Shown: positions 42,278 to 50,276 of the stretch, in pieces | How the letters are laid out: every line of letters starts with the position of its first letter | Numbering within the stretch: the first letter of the stretch is position 1 | From: Bradyrhizobium sp. DOA9 | Lineage (GTDB): Bacteria > Pseudomonadota > Alphaproteobacteria > Rhizobiales > Xanthobacteraceae | Length of the DNA stretch: 64,000 nt | Assembly (NCBI RefSeq): GCF_000617845.2 | Contig: NZ_DF820425.1 | Location: 3,895,725-3,959,724, forward strand | Direction: 5' to 3' | Made by a program: the position numbers and the translations under genes | Notes under the pieces: model-generated | Database searches by the model: none | What the model was told of the DNA's origin: nothing | Seen by the model: the letters and a program-made list of their open reading frames with translations, nothing else

Positions 42278-43112
42278 CGTCTCGCCGGCAAGGCCGGCGT
42301 TTCGGCTGACACGGGCGTTTGGGGGGATTGAACGCCTCGTCGTGCCGGCGCTGCTGATCGCCGGCTGGGAAGTCTTTGCCCGCAGCGGCATGCTTCCGCC
42401 CGCATTGCTGCCGGCGCCGAGCGCGGTGCTGCATGCGCTCGGCGACTGGGTGTTCGGCTTCGACGAGACCACGCAGACCTATTCCGGCCATTGGCTGCGC
42501 GACGCGCTCGCCAGCGCGCTTCGTGTGTTCGGCGGCTTTGCGCTGGCGAGCCTGCTCGGCATCCTCGCCGGCGTCGCGATCGGCTGGTCGCGCCTGTTCG
42601 AGAAGACGTTGGAGCCGACGTTGCAGATGCTGCGTCCGATCCCGCCGGTGTCCTGGATTCCGCTCGCTATCATCTGGTTCGGCATCGCCGACAAGCCGGC
42701 GATTTTCCTGGTCTTCCTCGGCGCCTTCTTTCCGGTGCTGATGAACAGCATCCATGGCGTCAAGACCGTGGACCACAATCTGGTCCGCGCCGGCGCGATG
42801 ATGGGCGCGAACGGCCGGCAGATGCTGACCGACATCGTGCTGCCGGCGGCGCTGCCCTCGATCTTCGCAGGTCTACGCATCGCGGTCGGTTCGGCTTGGA
42901 TGCTGACGGTCACGGCCGAGATGGTCGCGGTGAAGAGCGGTCTCGGCTACGTGCTTTGGGATTCCTATTACTTCCTGCGCTACGACATCGTGCTCGCTGC
43001 GATGATCTCGATCGGGCTGCTCGGTTATCTCTCCGACCTCGGCCTCAAGGCGATCATGGCGCGCACGCTGCGCTGGCAGCAGACCACCACCGTGCAGGGC
43101 AGGGCGGGCTGA
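42261..43112 (+). CDS. ABC permease (SsuC/TauC-like)
   Basis: A 283-residue permease with six hydrophobic segments. The EAA loop is AGAMMGANGRQMLTDIVLPAALPSIFAGLRIAVG, typical of SsuC/TauC/ThiX-type permeases. It begins 17 bases before the end of the binding-protein gene. The stop shares one base with the ATPase start (TGATG). Confidence 0.9.
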   Translation: MTSVTDVSPARPAFRLTRAFGGIERLVVPALLIAGWEVFARSGMLPPALLPAPSAVLHALGDWVFGFDETTQTYSGHWLRDALASALRVFGGFALASLLGILAGVAIGWSRLFEKTLEPTLQMLRPIPPVSWIPLAIIWFGIADKPAIFLVFLGAFFPVLMNSIHGVKTVDHNLVRAGAMMGANGRQMLTDIVLPAALPSIFAGLRIAVGSAWMLTVTAEMVAVKSGLGYVLWDSYYFLRYDIVLAAMISIGLLGYLSDLGLKAIMARTLRWQQTTTVQGRAG

Positions 43113-43888
43113 TGGCGGCCATCGAGCTTCGCAACATCGTCAAGGTGTTTTCCGACAAGCGGCGCGGTCGTGACCTCCTGACGCTGGACAACATCAATCT
43201 CGACATCGAGGCCAACGATTTCGTCTGCCTGCTCGGCCCGTCCGGCTGCGGCAAGTCAACCCTGCTCAACATCATCGCCGGTTTCGAGCAGGCGACGAGC
43301 GGCCGCACGCTGGTCGGCGGCAAGCAGGTCGAGCGGCCGGGCTCGGACCGCGGCGTGGTGTTCCAGCAGCCGACCCTGATGCCGTGGCTGACCGCGATCG
43401 ACAACATCGCCTTCCACCTCAAGCTCAAGGGCATCGCCAAGGCCGAGCGCTACGACCGTGCGATGGAGTTCATCGACCTCGTCGGCCTGCGCGGCTTCGA
43501 GCACCATCATCCTTCCGAAATGTCCGGCGGCATGAACCAGCGCGTCGGCATCGCCCGCGCGCTGCTGATGAACCCGAGCGTGATCCTGATGGACGAGCCG
43601 TTCGCGGCGCTGGACGCCCAGACCAAGCTCGAAATGCAGGAGGAGCTGGTCGCGATCTGGCAGAAGCGCCGCTGCACCATCGTGTTCGTCACCCACAGCG
43701 TGGACGAGGCGCTGGTGCTCGGCAACAAAATCGTGGTGATGACGAGGCGCCCCGGCCGGATCCGCGAAGCCGTCAATTTCGACCTGCCTCGCCCGCGCGA
43801 CATCACCAGTCCCGAGTTCAACGACGCCAAGCGCCGCATCCTGGCTTTGATCCGGGAGGAGTCGACGCGGCTTGCGCAGGCGTCGTAA
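43112..43888 (+). CDS. ABC ATPase (SsuB/TauB-like)
   Basis: A 258-residue ATPase with Walker A GPSGCGKST, Q-loop VFQQPTLMPWLT (typical of SsuB/TauB/NrtD), signature MSGGMNQRVGIARALL, Walker B VILMDEPFAALD and H-loop VTHSVDEA. It completes a three-component importer with the preceding two genes. Confidence 0.92.
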   Translation: MAAIELRNIVKVFSDKRRGRDLLTLDNINLDIEANDFVCLLGPSGCGKSTLLNIIAGFEQATSGRTLVGGKQVERPGSDRGVVFQQPTLMPWLTAIDNIAFHLKLKGIAKAERYDRAMEFIDLVGLRGFEHHHPSEMSGGMNQRVGIARALLMNPSVILMDEPFAALDAQTKLEMQEELVAIWQKRRCTIVFVTHSVDEALVLGNKIVVMTRRPGRIREAVNFDLPRPRDITSPEFNDAKRRILALIREESTRLAQAS

Positions 43889-43897
43889 GGTATCGCC

Positions 43898-44629
43898 ATG
43901 CGCAAACGCCTCGGCATGATCACGCCGTCCTCCAACTCGGTGCTGGAGCCCGTCACCAGCGCCATGCTAGCCGGAGCCCCCGGCATCACCGCACATTTCT
44001 CGCGTTTCCGTGTCACCGAGATCGCGCTCGATGCCGCTGCGCTGAGCCAGTTCGATGCCTCGGTGATGTTGCCGGCGGCCGATCTGCTGGCGGATGCCAA
44101 GGTCGACGCGATCGCGTGGAACGGCACGTCGGCAAGCTGGCTCGGCATCGGCCGCGACCGCAGCCTGTGCGCGGCGATCACGGCCCGCACGAATGTGCCG
44201 GCGACGACATCGACCCTGGCGTGCATCGATGCAGCCCGCGCGCTCGGCGCAAGGCGCATCGGCCTGGTCTCGCCCTATACCGACGATGTGCAGCGCCGTA
44301 TTGCCGACGTCTGGGCCGAGGAGGGGATCGCCCCGCATGCCGAGCGGCATCTCGGCTTGCGGGACAATTTTTCCTTTGGTGAGGTCGCGCCGGCCGATAT
44401 CGCGGACATGATCCGGGCGGTGGCGGCGGAGGACGCCGACGCGATCGTCATCCTCTGCACCAATCTCGATGGTGCGGCGCTCGCGGCCACGTTGGAGCGG
44501 GAGCTGGGCATCGCCGTGCTCGATTCGGTCGCGGTCACATTGTGGCGGACCCTGGGCCTTGCCGGCGGCGCTGTGACGGCTCTTGCGCCATGGGGGCGGA
44601 TCTTCCAGACCATGCCAGACATCAAGTGA
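43898..44629 (+). CDS. Arylmalonate decarboxylase-like protein (Asp/Glu racemase superfamily)
   Basis: A 243-residue protein of the maleate isomerase/arylmalonate decarboxylase branch. Racemases have a Cys in the first half of the active site; here that place is Gly76-Thr77-Ser78 (WNGTSAS), matching Gly74-Thr75-Ser76 of Bordetella arylmalonate decarboxylase, and the single catalytic Cys is Cys187 (ILCTNL), matching its Cys188. Tyr127 (SPYTDDV) also lines up with its Tyr126. A decarboxylase or single-Cys isomerase is therefore more likely than a two-Cys racemase. It follows the importer ATPase by nine bases and precedes the hydantoinase by eleven. Confidence 0.75.
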   Translation: MRKRLGMITPSSNSVLEPVTSAMLAGAPGITAHFSRFRVTEIALDAAALSQFDASVMLPAADLLADAKVDAIAWNGTSASWLGIGRDRSLCAAITARTNVPATTSTLACIDAARALGARRIGLVSPYTDDVQRRIADVWAEEGIAPHAERHLGLRDNFSFGEVAPADIADMIRAVAAEDADAIVILCTNLDGAALAATLERELGIAVLDSVAVTLWRTLGLAGGAVTALAPWGRIFQTMPDIK

Positions 44630-44640
44630 CGGAGACATCA

Positions 44641-46050
44641 GTGACGCAGCTCGACCTCGCCATCCGCGGCGGCACCATCGTGACGGCCAGCGACGAGTTT
44701 CGTGCCGATATCGGCATTCAGGGCGGCCGCATCGTCAGTATCGCCGATCGCATCGAGGGCGCGGCGCGCGAGATCGATGCGACGGGCCTATTGGCGCTGC
44801 CGGGCGGTATCGACAGCCACGTCCATATCTCGCAGCCCTCGGGCCCCGACGTGGTGATGGCCGACGACTTCGCCTCGGCGACGCGCGCGGCGGCGGCCGG
44901 CGGCAACACCATGGTGCTGCCCTTCGCGCTGCAGGAGAAGGGCACCTCGCTGCGCGCTTGCGTCGAGGACTATCGCAAGCTTGCCGAAGGCGAGTGCTAC
45001 ATCGACACCGCCTTCCATCTCATCATCTCCGACCCGACGGCCGTGGTGCTCGGGCAGGAGCTGCCGGCGCTGGTCAAGGACGGCTACACCTCGTTCAAGG
45101 TGTTCATGACCTATGACGACCTCGTGCTCAGCGACAAGCAGCTGCTCGAAGTGTTCGAGGTCGCGCGCCGCGAGGAGGCGCTGGTCATGGTCCATTGCGA
45201 GGGCTACGACGCCATCCGCTTCCTCACCTCCAAGCTGGAGCGCGAAGGTCATATCGCGCCGTACTATCACGGCACTTCGCGGCCGCAGGCGGTCGAGCGC
45301 GAGGCGACGCACCGCGCCATCAGCCATGCCGAGGTGATCGGCGTGCCCATCATGATCGTACACGTCTCCGGGCGCGAGGCGATGGAGCAGGTGCGCTGGG
45401 CCCAGCAGCGCGGCCTGCCCGTTCACGCCGAGACCTGCCCGCAATACATCACGCTGACGGCCGACGACATGAAGGGCCTCAACATGGACATCACGGGCGC
45501 GAAATACGTCTGCTCGCCGCCGCCGCGCGATGTCGAGAGCCAGCAGGCGATCTGGGAAGGCATCACGTCGGGCGTGTTCCAGACCTTCTCGTCCGATCAC
45601 TGCCCGTTCCGCTACGACGATCCCCAGGGCAAGCTGACGCCGAACGCCCGCACCTCGTTCCGCTGGGTGCCGAACGGCATCCCCGGCGTCGAGACGCGGC
45701 TGCCGATCCTGTTCTCCGAAGGTGTCTCGAAGGGCCGCATCAGCTTACAGAAGTTCGTCGAGCTGACCGCGACCAACCACGCCCGCATCTACGGCCTCTA
45801 TCCCCGCAAAGGCTCGATCGGCGTCGGCTTTGATGCCGACATCGCGCTCTGGGATCCCAAATTGAAGAAGCCGATCCGGCAGGCTGATCTGCATCACGGC
45901 TCGGACTATACGCCCTGGGAAGGTTTCGACGTCACGGGATGGCCGGTGACGACGATCGCGAAGGGACAGGTGGTCTACAGCGAGGGGCGGATCGTCGGCA
46001 CCAAAGGCGCAGGCCAGGTGCTGAGCCGGGGCAAGTCGAGCCTGATCTGA
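44641..46050 (+). CDS. D-hydantoinase/dihydropyrimidinase
   Basis: A 469-residue cyclic amidohydrolase of the hydantoinase type. The binuclear metal site can be read: His60 and His62 (DSHVHIS), carboxylated Lys153 (TSFKVFMTYDD), His in VMVHCEG and IVHVSG, and the catalytic Asp in SSDHCPF. The motif around the lysine is the diagnostic one for dihydropyrimidinase/D-hydantoinase. GTG start with GGAG upstream. Expected reaction: hydrolytic opening of a five- or six-membered cyclic ureide. With the decarboxylase-like gene and the importer it makes an uptake and degradation operon. Confidence 0.9.
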   Translation: MTQLDLAIRGGTIVTASDEFRADIGIQGGRIVSIADRIEGAAREIDATGLLALPGGIDSHVHISQPSGPDVVMADDFASATRAAAAGGNTMVLPFALQEKGTSLRACVEDYRKLAEGECYIDTAFHLIISDPTAVVLGQELPALVKDGYTSFKVFMTYDDLVLSDKQLLEVFEVARREEALVMVHCEGYDAIRFLTSKLEREGHIAPYYHGTSRPQAVEREATHRAISHAEVIGVPIMIVHVSGREAMEQVRWAQQRGLPVHAETCPQYITLTADDMKGLNMDITGAKYVCSPPPRDVESQQAIWEGITSGVFQTFSSDHCPFRYDDPQGKLTPNARTSFRWVPNGIPGVETRLPILFSEGVSKGRISLQKFVELTATNHARIYGLYPRKGSIGVGFDADIALWDPKLKKPIRQADLHHGSDYTPWEGFDVTGWPVTTIAKGQVVYSEGRIVGTKGAGQVLSRGKSSLI

Positions 46051-46074
46051 TCCGGCTCCAGACGCCGCCGAAGC

Positions 46075-46290
46075 GCTCTAAAGCCGAATGGCTTGAGGTT
46101 GAATCGATTGCCGCGGCTCGTTCACCTCTCCCGCTTGCGGGAGAGGTCGCGCCGAAGGCGCGGCTGAGGGCTTTCTCTTCTAGGGGGCAATCCCATTGCG
46201 GAAGCACCCTCTCCCCAACTCTCTCCCGCAAGCGGGCGAGGGAGCGCACTACCGTTGTCGCAGCAGTTAACTCTCATCTCATCGCGCTTC
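46075..46290 (-). repeat. Intergenic palindromic repeat, copy B (inverted relative to copy A)
   Basis: An element of about 216 bases. Read on the minus strand it matches copy A (26326-26562) through both flanks: it begins with AGCGCGATGAG right at the stop codon of the azoreductase-like gene, continues with GTAGTGCGCTCC, the CTTGCGGGAGAG stem, CCGCAATGGGATTG, a second CTCTCCCGCAAGCGGGAGAG stem, GTGAACGAGC and TCGATTCAACCT. It fills the gap between two convergent genes and may act as a bidirectional barrier or terminator. No gene is seen in it. Confidence 0.8.
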
Positions 46291-46915
46291 AGAACGTCGC
46301 CGCGATTGCAGCGAGGCGTTGATGGGCCCGTTCGCGGGCGGCATCGATCGGCGCTTGCGGTCCCGTGGTTGGGCCGATCAGCACGAAGCGGACATTGCTG
46401 ATGCCGATGAAGCGCAGGATTTCCCGCAAGTAGGGCGTGGCCATATCAATGCGGCCGCGGTTCATGCCGGTGGCGAAATCGCTGCCGCTGGCGATGACCA
46501 CCAGCGTCGGCCGGTCCTTGAGCAGCGGCAGATATCCCTGCACCGGATCGAACCGGAAAGTGAGGCCGGGCTGGACGATGATGTCGAACCACTGCTTCAG
46601 CTTGTAGGGAAGGCCGAAGTTCCACATCGGGGTCGAGATCAGCACGCGATCGGCGAGCGAGAAGCGCAGCGCCATTCGCTCGGCCTCGGCAAAGCTGTCG
46701 CGCTGCGCATCGGTGAAGCCCTGAGCTTTCATGCGCGCGTACTTTGCCTCGACGATCGGACCGGTGAACTCCGGCATGCGCTCACGCCAGATGTCCACGA
46801 CGTCGATGTCCCAATCCGGCCGGGCCTGGCGGAAGCCGTCGAGAAAGACCCGCGCGCCGGCGGACGATTCGGACTCGGGGCGCGGCGAGCAGGACAGGTG
46901 CAGGAGCTTTGCCAC
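46289..46915 (-). CDS. FMN-dependent azoreductase-like flavoprotein
   Basis: A 208-residue flavodoxin-fold protein of the AzoR/NQO family: LHLSCSPRPESESS at the N-terminus for FMN phosphate binding, TPMWNFGLPYKLKQWFD and VIASGSDF around the isoalloxazine ring. The enzymes reduce quinones, azo or nitro compounds with NAD(P)H. It is the last gene of the long minus-strand operon, three bases after the SMP-30/isochorismatase fusion, so a quinone or aromatic intermediate may be involved. Confidence 0.85.
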   Translation of the reverse strand: MAKLLHLSCSPRPESESSAGARVFLDGFRQARPDWDIDVVDIWRERMPEFTGPIVEAKYARMKAQGFTDAQRDSFAEAERMALRFSLADRVLISTPMWNFGLPYKLKQWFDIIVQPGLTFRFDPVQGYLPLLKDRPTLVVIASGSDFATGMNRGRIDMATPYLREILRFIGISNVRFVLIGPTTGPQAPIDAARERAHQRLAAIAATF

Positions 46916-46918
46916 AAC

Positions 46919-48493
46919 TCATCCCAGCGCTCGGATCACGGTATCGGCCCTGGTGACGACCGCGACGTTCTGCATGGCGAAATTGATCGAGGCATTGTGC
47001 CATTCGGCATTCATGGTCGAGCAGCAATCCTCGGGCACGATCATGAAATAGCCCTTGTCGGCCCCGGTCCGCGCGGTGTGCTCGATCGACATGTTGGTCC
47101 AGGCGCCGGTATTGATGATCATGTCGCGGCCGGTCGCTTTCAGGATCGTCTCCAGCCGCGTGCCTTCCCAGGCGCTCATCCGCATCTTCTCGACGACGAA
47201 ATCGCCGGGCCGTGGCTCCAGGCCCGACACCGGAGCCGCGCCCCAGCTTCCGCGCACCATCGCCTTGCTGTCGACGAGACCTTCGAACAGCGGAGCGTTC
47301 AGCGTGACGCCGGGCGCGCCGGGCTCGACCACGAACCAGACATGGATGATGACGACGCCGCGCCCGCGTGCCGCTTCCGCCAGGCGCCGCACATTCTCGA
47401 CCACGTGCTGCTGCTTGGCGTGGCCAGGCGCCCCGGACTCGGCGAAAGCGCCGCCGTCCATGATGACGTCGTTCTGGAGGTCCTGGATGATCATGGCGCA
47501 GCGCTGAGGATCGAGCCGCATCTCGCCTTCGGCGAGAATGGGCGCCGCCGGCGCGGAGCTCGATGTTGCCCCGCCGGCGCTTCGCCGGCCGCTCATATAC
47601 GGCTCGTGCCGCGGGCCGACCTTGGTCGGGATCGCATACACCGAATGCGTCGAGGTCAGATAGAGCGTGCGGAAATCCGGCCCGCCCCAGGCGAGGTTGG
47701 CGACCAGCTCCGGCACGCGGACCTTGCCGAGCAGCTCGCCGCGCGGCGAATAGACCCAGACCCCTCCGGGTGCGGTGACCCAGACATTGCCGTGCTGGTC
47801 GCACTTCATGCCGTCGGGCAGGCCTGGCTCGAGCTCGGACTTGATGCCGCTCGCAAACACCCGCGCATTGGCCAGCGAGCCGTCGCCGCTGACATCGAAC
47901 ACGCGGATCAGCGCCTGCACGGTGTCGTTGACATAGAGCAGCTTCTCGTCCGGCGAGAAGCACAGCCCGTTCGGCTGATCGAACAGGTGACGGTCGACCA
48001 CGAGCTTCGGCTCGCCGCCCGGCACGACGCGGTAGACGCCCTGGAAGCCGAGCTGGCGCGGCCGCTCGACGCCATAGACCGGCATGCGACCATACCAGGG
48101 ATCGGAGAAATAGATCGCGCCGGACGAATGCACGCAGACGTCATTGGGGCTGTTGAGCTCCTGGCCCTGGAAGTGCGAGGCCAGCACCTCGCGCCGTCCG
48201 TCCGGCCGTTCGCGGATCAGCGACGACGTCGCGTGCTCGCAGACGATCAGGTTGAGCTCGGCGTCATAGGTCATCCCGTTGCATTTGCTCGAGGGGCGCT
48301 TGACCTCGACGACGCCCCGCCGCGCGTCCCAGCGCCGCCGCACGTCGGCTGGCATGTCCGAGAACAGCAGATAGTGATCGACCGGATGCCAGATCGGCCC
48401 TTCCGTGAAGTCGAAGCCGGTGCCGATCTGGGCGACCGGCGCATAGGGATCGATCAGGGTCTCGAACTCGCTTCGCAAAGTGACGTGCGTCAT
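46919..48493 (-). CDS. Fusion: SMP-30/gluconolactonase domain plus isochorismatase-like domain
   Basis: A 524-residue protein. Residues 1-300 form an SMP-30/gluconolactonase-type six-bladed propeller with metal ligands readable at Glu31 (EGPIWHP), Asn117 (NSPND) and Asp227 (LPDGMK). A Ser/Ala/Gly-rich linker at 301-320 leads to an isochorismatase-like cysteine hydrolase domain (325-524): Asp338 (QDLQND) and Lys436 (VEKMRMSAW) are present, but the catalytic Cys position (TNxCVE) is Ser469 in TNMSIEHT. The expected roles are lactone hydrolysis and hydrolysis of an amide or enol ether. ATG at 48493 follows a GAGGAC site. The junction is in one continuous frame. Confidence 0.87.
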   Translation of the reverse strand: MTHVTLRSEFETLIDPYAPVAQIGTGFDFTEGPIWHPVDHYLLFSDMPADVRRRWDARRGVVEVKRPSSKCNGMTYDAELNLIVCEHATSSLIRERPDGRREVLASHFQGQELNSPNDVCVHSSGAIYFSDPWYGRMPVYGVERPRQLGFQGVYRVVPGGEPKLVVDRHLFDQPNGLCFSPDEKLLYVNDTVQALIRVFDVSGDGSLANARVFASGIKSELEPGLPDGMKCDQHGNVWVTAPGGVWVYSPRGELLGKVRVPELVANLAWGGPDFRTLYLTSTHSVYAIPTKVGPRHEPYMSGRRSAGGATSSSAPAAPILAEGEMRLDPQRCAMIIQDLQNDVIMDGGAFAESGAPGHAKQQHVVENVRRLAEAARGRGVVIIHVWFVVEPGAPGVTLNAPLFEGLVDSKAMVRGSWGAAPVSGLEPRPGDFVVEKMRMSAWEGTRLETILKATGRDMIINTGAWTNMSIEHTARTGADKGYFMIVPEDCCSTMNAEWHNASINFAMQNVAVVTRADTVIRALG

Positions 48494-48512
48494 CCGTCCG
48501 TCCTCGACATCA

Positions 48513-49361
48513 TCAGGCCGGGAACCAGTTGCGTTGGGGCAGGGACTGCACGATCGGGCCGGGGACCTGATCATGCAGCCGCCCCACCACGTTGCCGCCT
48601 TCGATCTTGGCGGGACGGTCGTGGACCGGCAGCAAATAGCGCGAAGTGCTGAGCAGCTTCTTGATCGCGGCCTTCTCCGCGCGCTTGCTGGTGCCGTGAT
48701 TACCGGTGGTGCGCGGCTCCCAATCCTGGATTTCGTGAAAGGGCGTGACGATCTGGTCGTTGAAATCGTAGATCACGTCGCCGCAGATGGTCGCAATGCC
48801 GTCGGCGGTATGGACGATGATGTTCATCGAGCCCTCCGTGTGGGCGTTGGCGGCATCGCAATAGACGCCGGGCATCAGCTCGATCGGGCCGGTGATTTCG
48901 AGATCCAGGAAGCGCAGCGCGCTCTTGGTGTGCAGGCGGTCGATCAGGTGCTTGATGTCGGGCGCCGGATATTGCGGATGCATCAGGCCGGAGACGGAAT
49001 ATTCGAGCTCCTTCCGGTTGAGCACGACGGTCGTGTTCATCGGGAACAGATCGTCCTTGCCGGCATGGTCGATGTGCAGATGGGTGTGGCAGACGAAGCG
49101 GACGTCGCCCATGCGGACGCCGTAACGCGCGAGCTGGTTCTCGATCATGTTCTCATGATACTGGAGCCCCCGCATGCCCAGCGTCTCCATGATCTGGTTG
49201 GAGCGATAGCCGGTGTCGACCACGACCGGATAGGGGCCGCCGAGGATCAGGAAGCCGAGGGTGAGGACGCGGCGGGTGCGGCCGCAGTCGCGGCCGAGCA
49301 CCAGAAAGCTCGATTCCAGCTCGATATCGCCGTAGTCCAGGATCTTGATCTCCAGCGCCAT
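48513..49361 (-). CDS. Metallo-beta-lactamase-fold hydrolase, lactonase-like
   Basis: A 282-residue MBL-fold enzyme with the zinc motif HTHLHIDHAG, a further His in NAHTEGSM, Asp in CGDVIYD and a final His in LPVHDRPA. The pattern matches the N-acyl homoserine lactonase-like group, which hydrolyses lactones. AGGAGG lies seven bases before the ATG at 49361. In this operon it sits with an SMP-30-type lactonase and an amidohydrolase, so ring opening of a lactone intermediate is more plausible than quorum quenching. Confidence 0.85.
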   Translation of the reverse strand: MALEIKILDYGDIELESSFLVLGRDCGRTRRVLTLGFLILGGPYPVVVDTGYRSNQIMETLGMRGLQYHENMIENQLARYGVRMGDVRFVCHTHLHIDHAGKDDLFPMNTTVVLNRKELEYSVSGLMHPQYPAPDIKHLIDRLHTKSALRFLDLEITGPIELMPGVYCDAANAHTEGSMNIIVHTADGIATICGDVIYDFNDQIVTPFHEIQDWEPRTTGNHGTSKRAEKAAIKKLLSTSRYLLPVHDRPAKIEGGNVVGRLHDQVPGPIVQSLPQRNWFPA

Positions 49362-49391
49362 TCGATTTCCTCCTGTCTCGTTTCCTGTCCG

Positions 49392-50276
49392 TCAAAGCCG
49401 GTAGACGCGCGCCGCAGTGGCACTGAAGATCGCGGCCTGTTGCTCCGCATTGAATGGGACGGCGGCTGCGCGATAGGCGCCGACGAGCTCGCGATAGCTG
49501 ATCCACAATTTCTCGATCGGGAAGTTCGAGCCGAACAGGCAGCGTTCGGCGCCGAAGATCGCGACGGTGTCCGCGAGCACGGCGGCGATGTGCGCGGGAT
49601 CGTTGCGGTGGATGAAGGTGCCGAGCCCGGAGAGCTTGGAGACCACATTCGGGTAGGCCGCGAGCCGGGCCATCCCGGTGCGCCAGGCTGCGCGTCCTGC
49701 CGGCGAGAGATCTTCGAGCATGCCGGCATGTTGAAGGATGAACGTCACGTCGGGGCAGGACTCGGCGAGCTGTGCCGCCCCCGGCATCTGCGGCGTGAAC
49801 ACCTGCAAATCGAAGCTCCAGCCGTAATCGGCCAGGCGCGCGACGTTACGGCGGATCACCGGATCGGCGCAGAGGTCCGGCCCCGCGGCGAAGCGGTACA
49901 GCGGGTTCTCGTGCCAGTGCAGCTGCATCCGCACCCCGCGCAGCAGTGGATAGCGTTTCAGACGATCGAGCTGCGGGCGCACGTCCTCGGCGGCGAAATC
50001 GGCATAGGCGACGATGGCGTGCGGCCAGCCGTGTTCGTCGGAGGTCCGCTGTACCCAAGCGGCCTCGTCCTCGAAACGGTCGTTGGCCCAGTTGGTCTGC
50101 ACATAGACGGAGCGGGTGACGCCGGTGCCTCTGAGGTCGTCGAGATATTCTTCGATCGGATAGTCGCGCCGGATCGGCTCGTACGGTCCGAAGATGCGCG
50201 GCTGCATGGGGCCGGTCAGCCAGGGCAGGTCGGCCTGCCGCCAGATGTGGTGATGGCCGTCGACGATGTCGTTCAC
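49392..50276 (-). CDS. Amidohydrolase, 2-pyrone-4,6-dicarboxylate lactonase-like
   Basis: A 294-residue TIM-barrel amidohydrolase-2 protein: DGHHHIW at the N-terminus, the barrel His in LQHAGM, and LFGSNFPIEKL near the C-terminus. The group includes 2-pyrone-4,6-dicarboxylate lactonase and L-fuconolactonase. Start is GTG at 50276, with AAGGAG at the right distance, and it overlaps the CoxE-like gene by four bases. The upstream frame is antisense-like and lacks family similarity. Confidence 0.83.
   Translation of the reverse strand: MNDIVDGHHHIWRQADLPWLTGPMQPRIFGPYEPIRRDYPIEEYLDDLRGTGVTRSVYVQTNWANDRFEDEAAWVQRTSDEHGWPHAIVAYADFAAEDVRPQLDRLKRYPLLRGVRMQLHWHENPLYRFAAGPDLCADPVIRRNVARLADYGWSFDLQVFTPQMPGAAQLAESCPDVTFILQHAGMLEDLSPAGRAAWRTGMARLAAYPNVVSKLSGLGTFIHRNDPAHIAAVLADTVAIFGAERCLFGSNFPIEKLWISYRELVGAYRAAAVPFNAEQQAAIFSATAARVYRL

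Noticed and set aside
43898..48493. A nicotinate degradation (nic-type) pathway from the maleate-isomerase-like and isochorismatase-like genes
   Set aside because: The residues of the first protein fit arylmalonate decarboxylase better, the second lacks the Cys of maleamate amidase, and no nicX or nicD homologue is present.
46319..48652. A 777-codon plus-strand frame
   Set aside because: Antisense to the azoreductase-like gene and the SMP-30/isochorismatase fusion; no recognisable motif.
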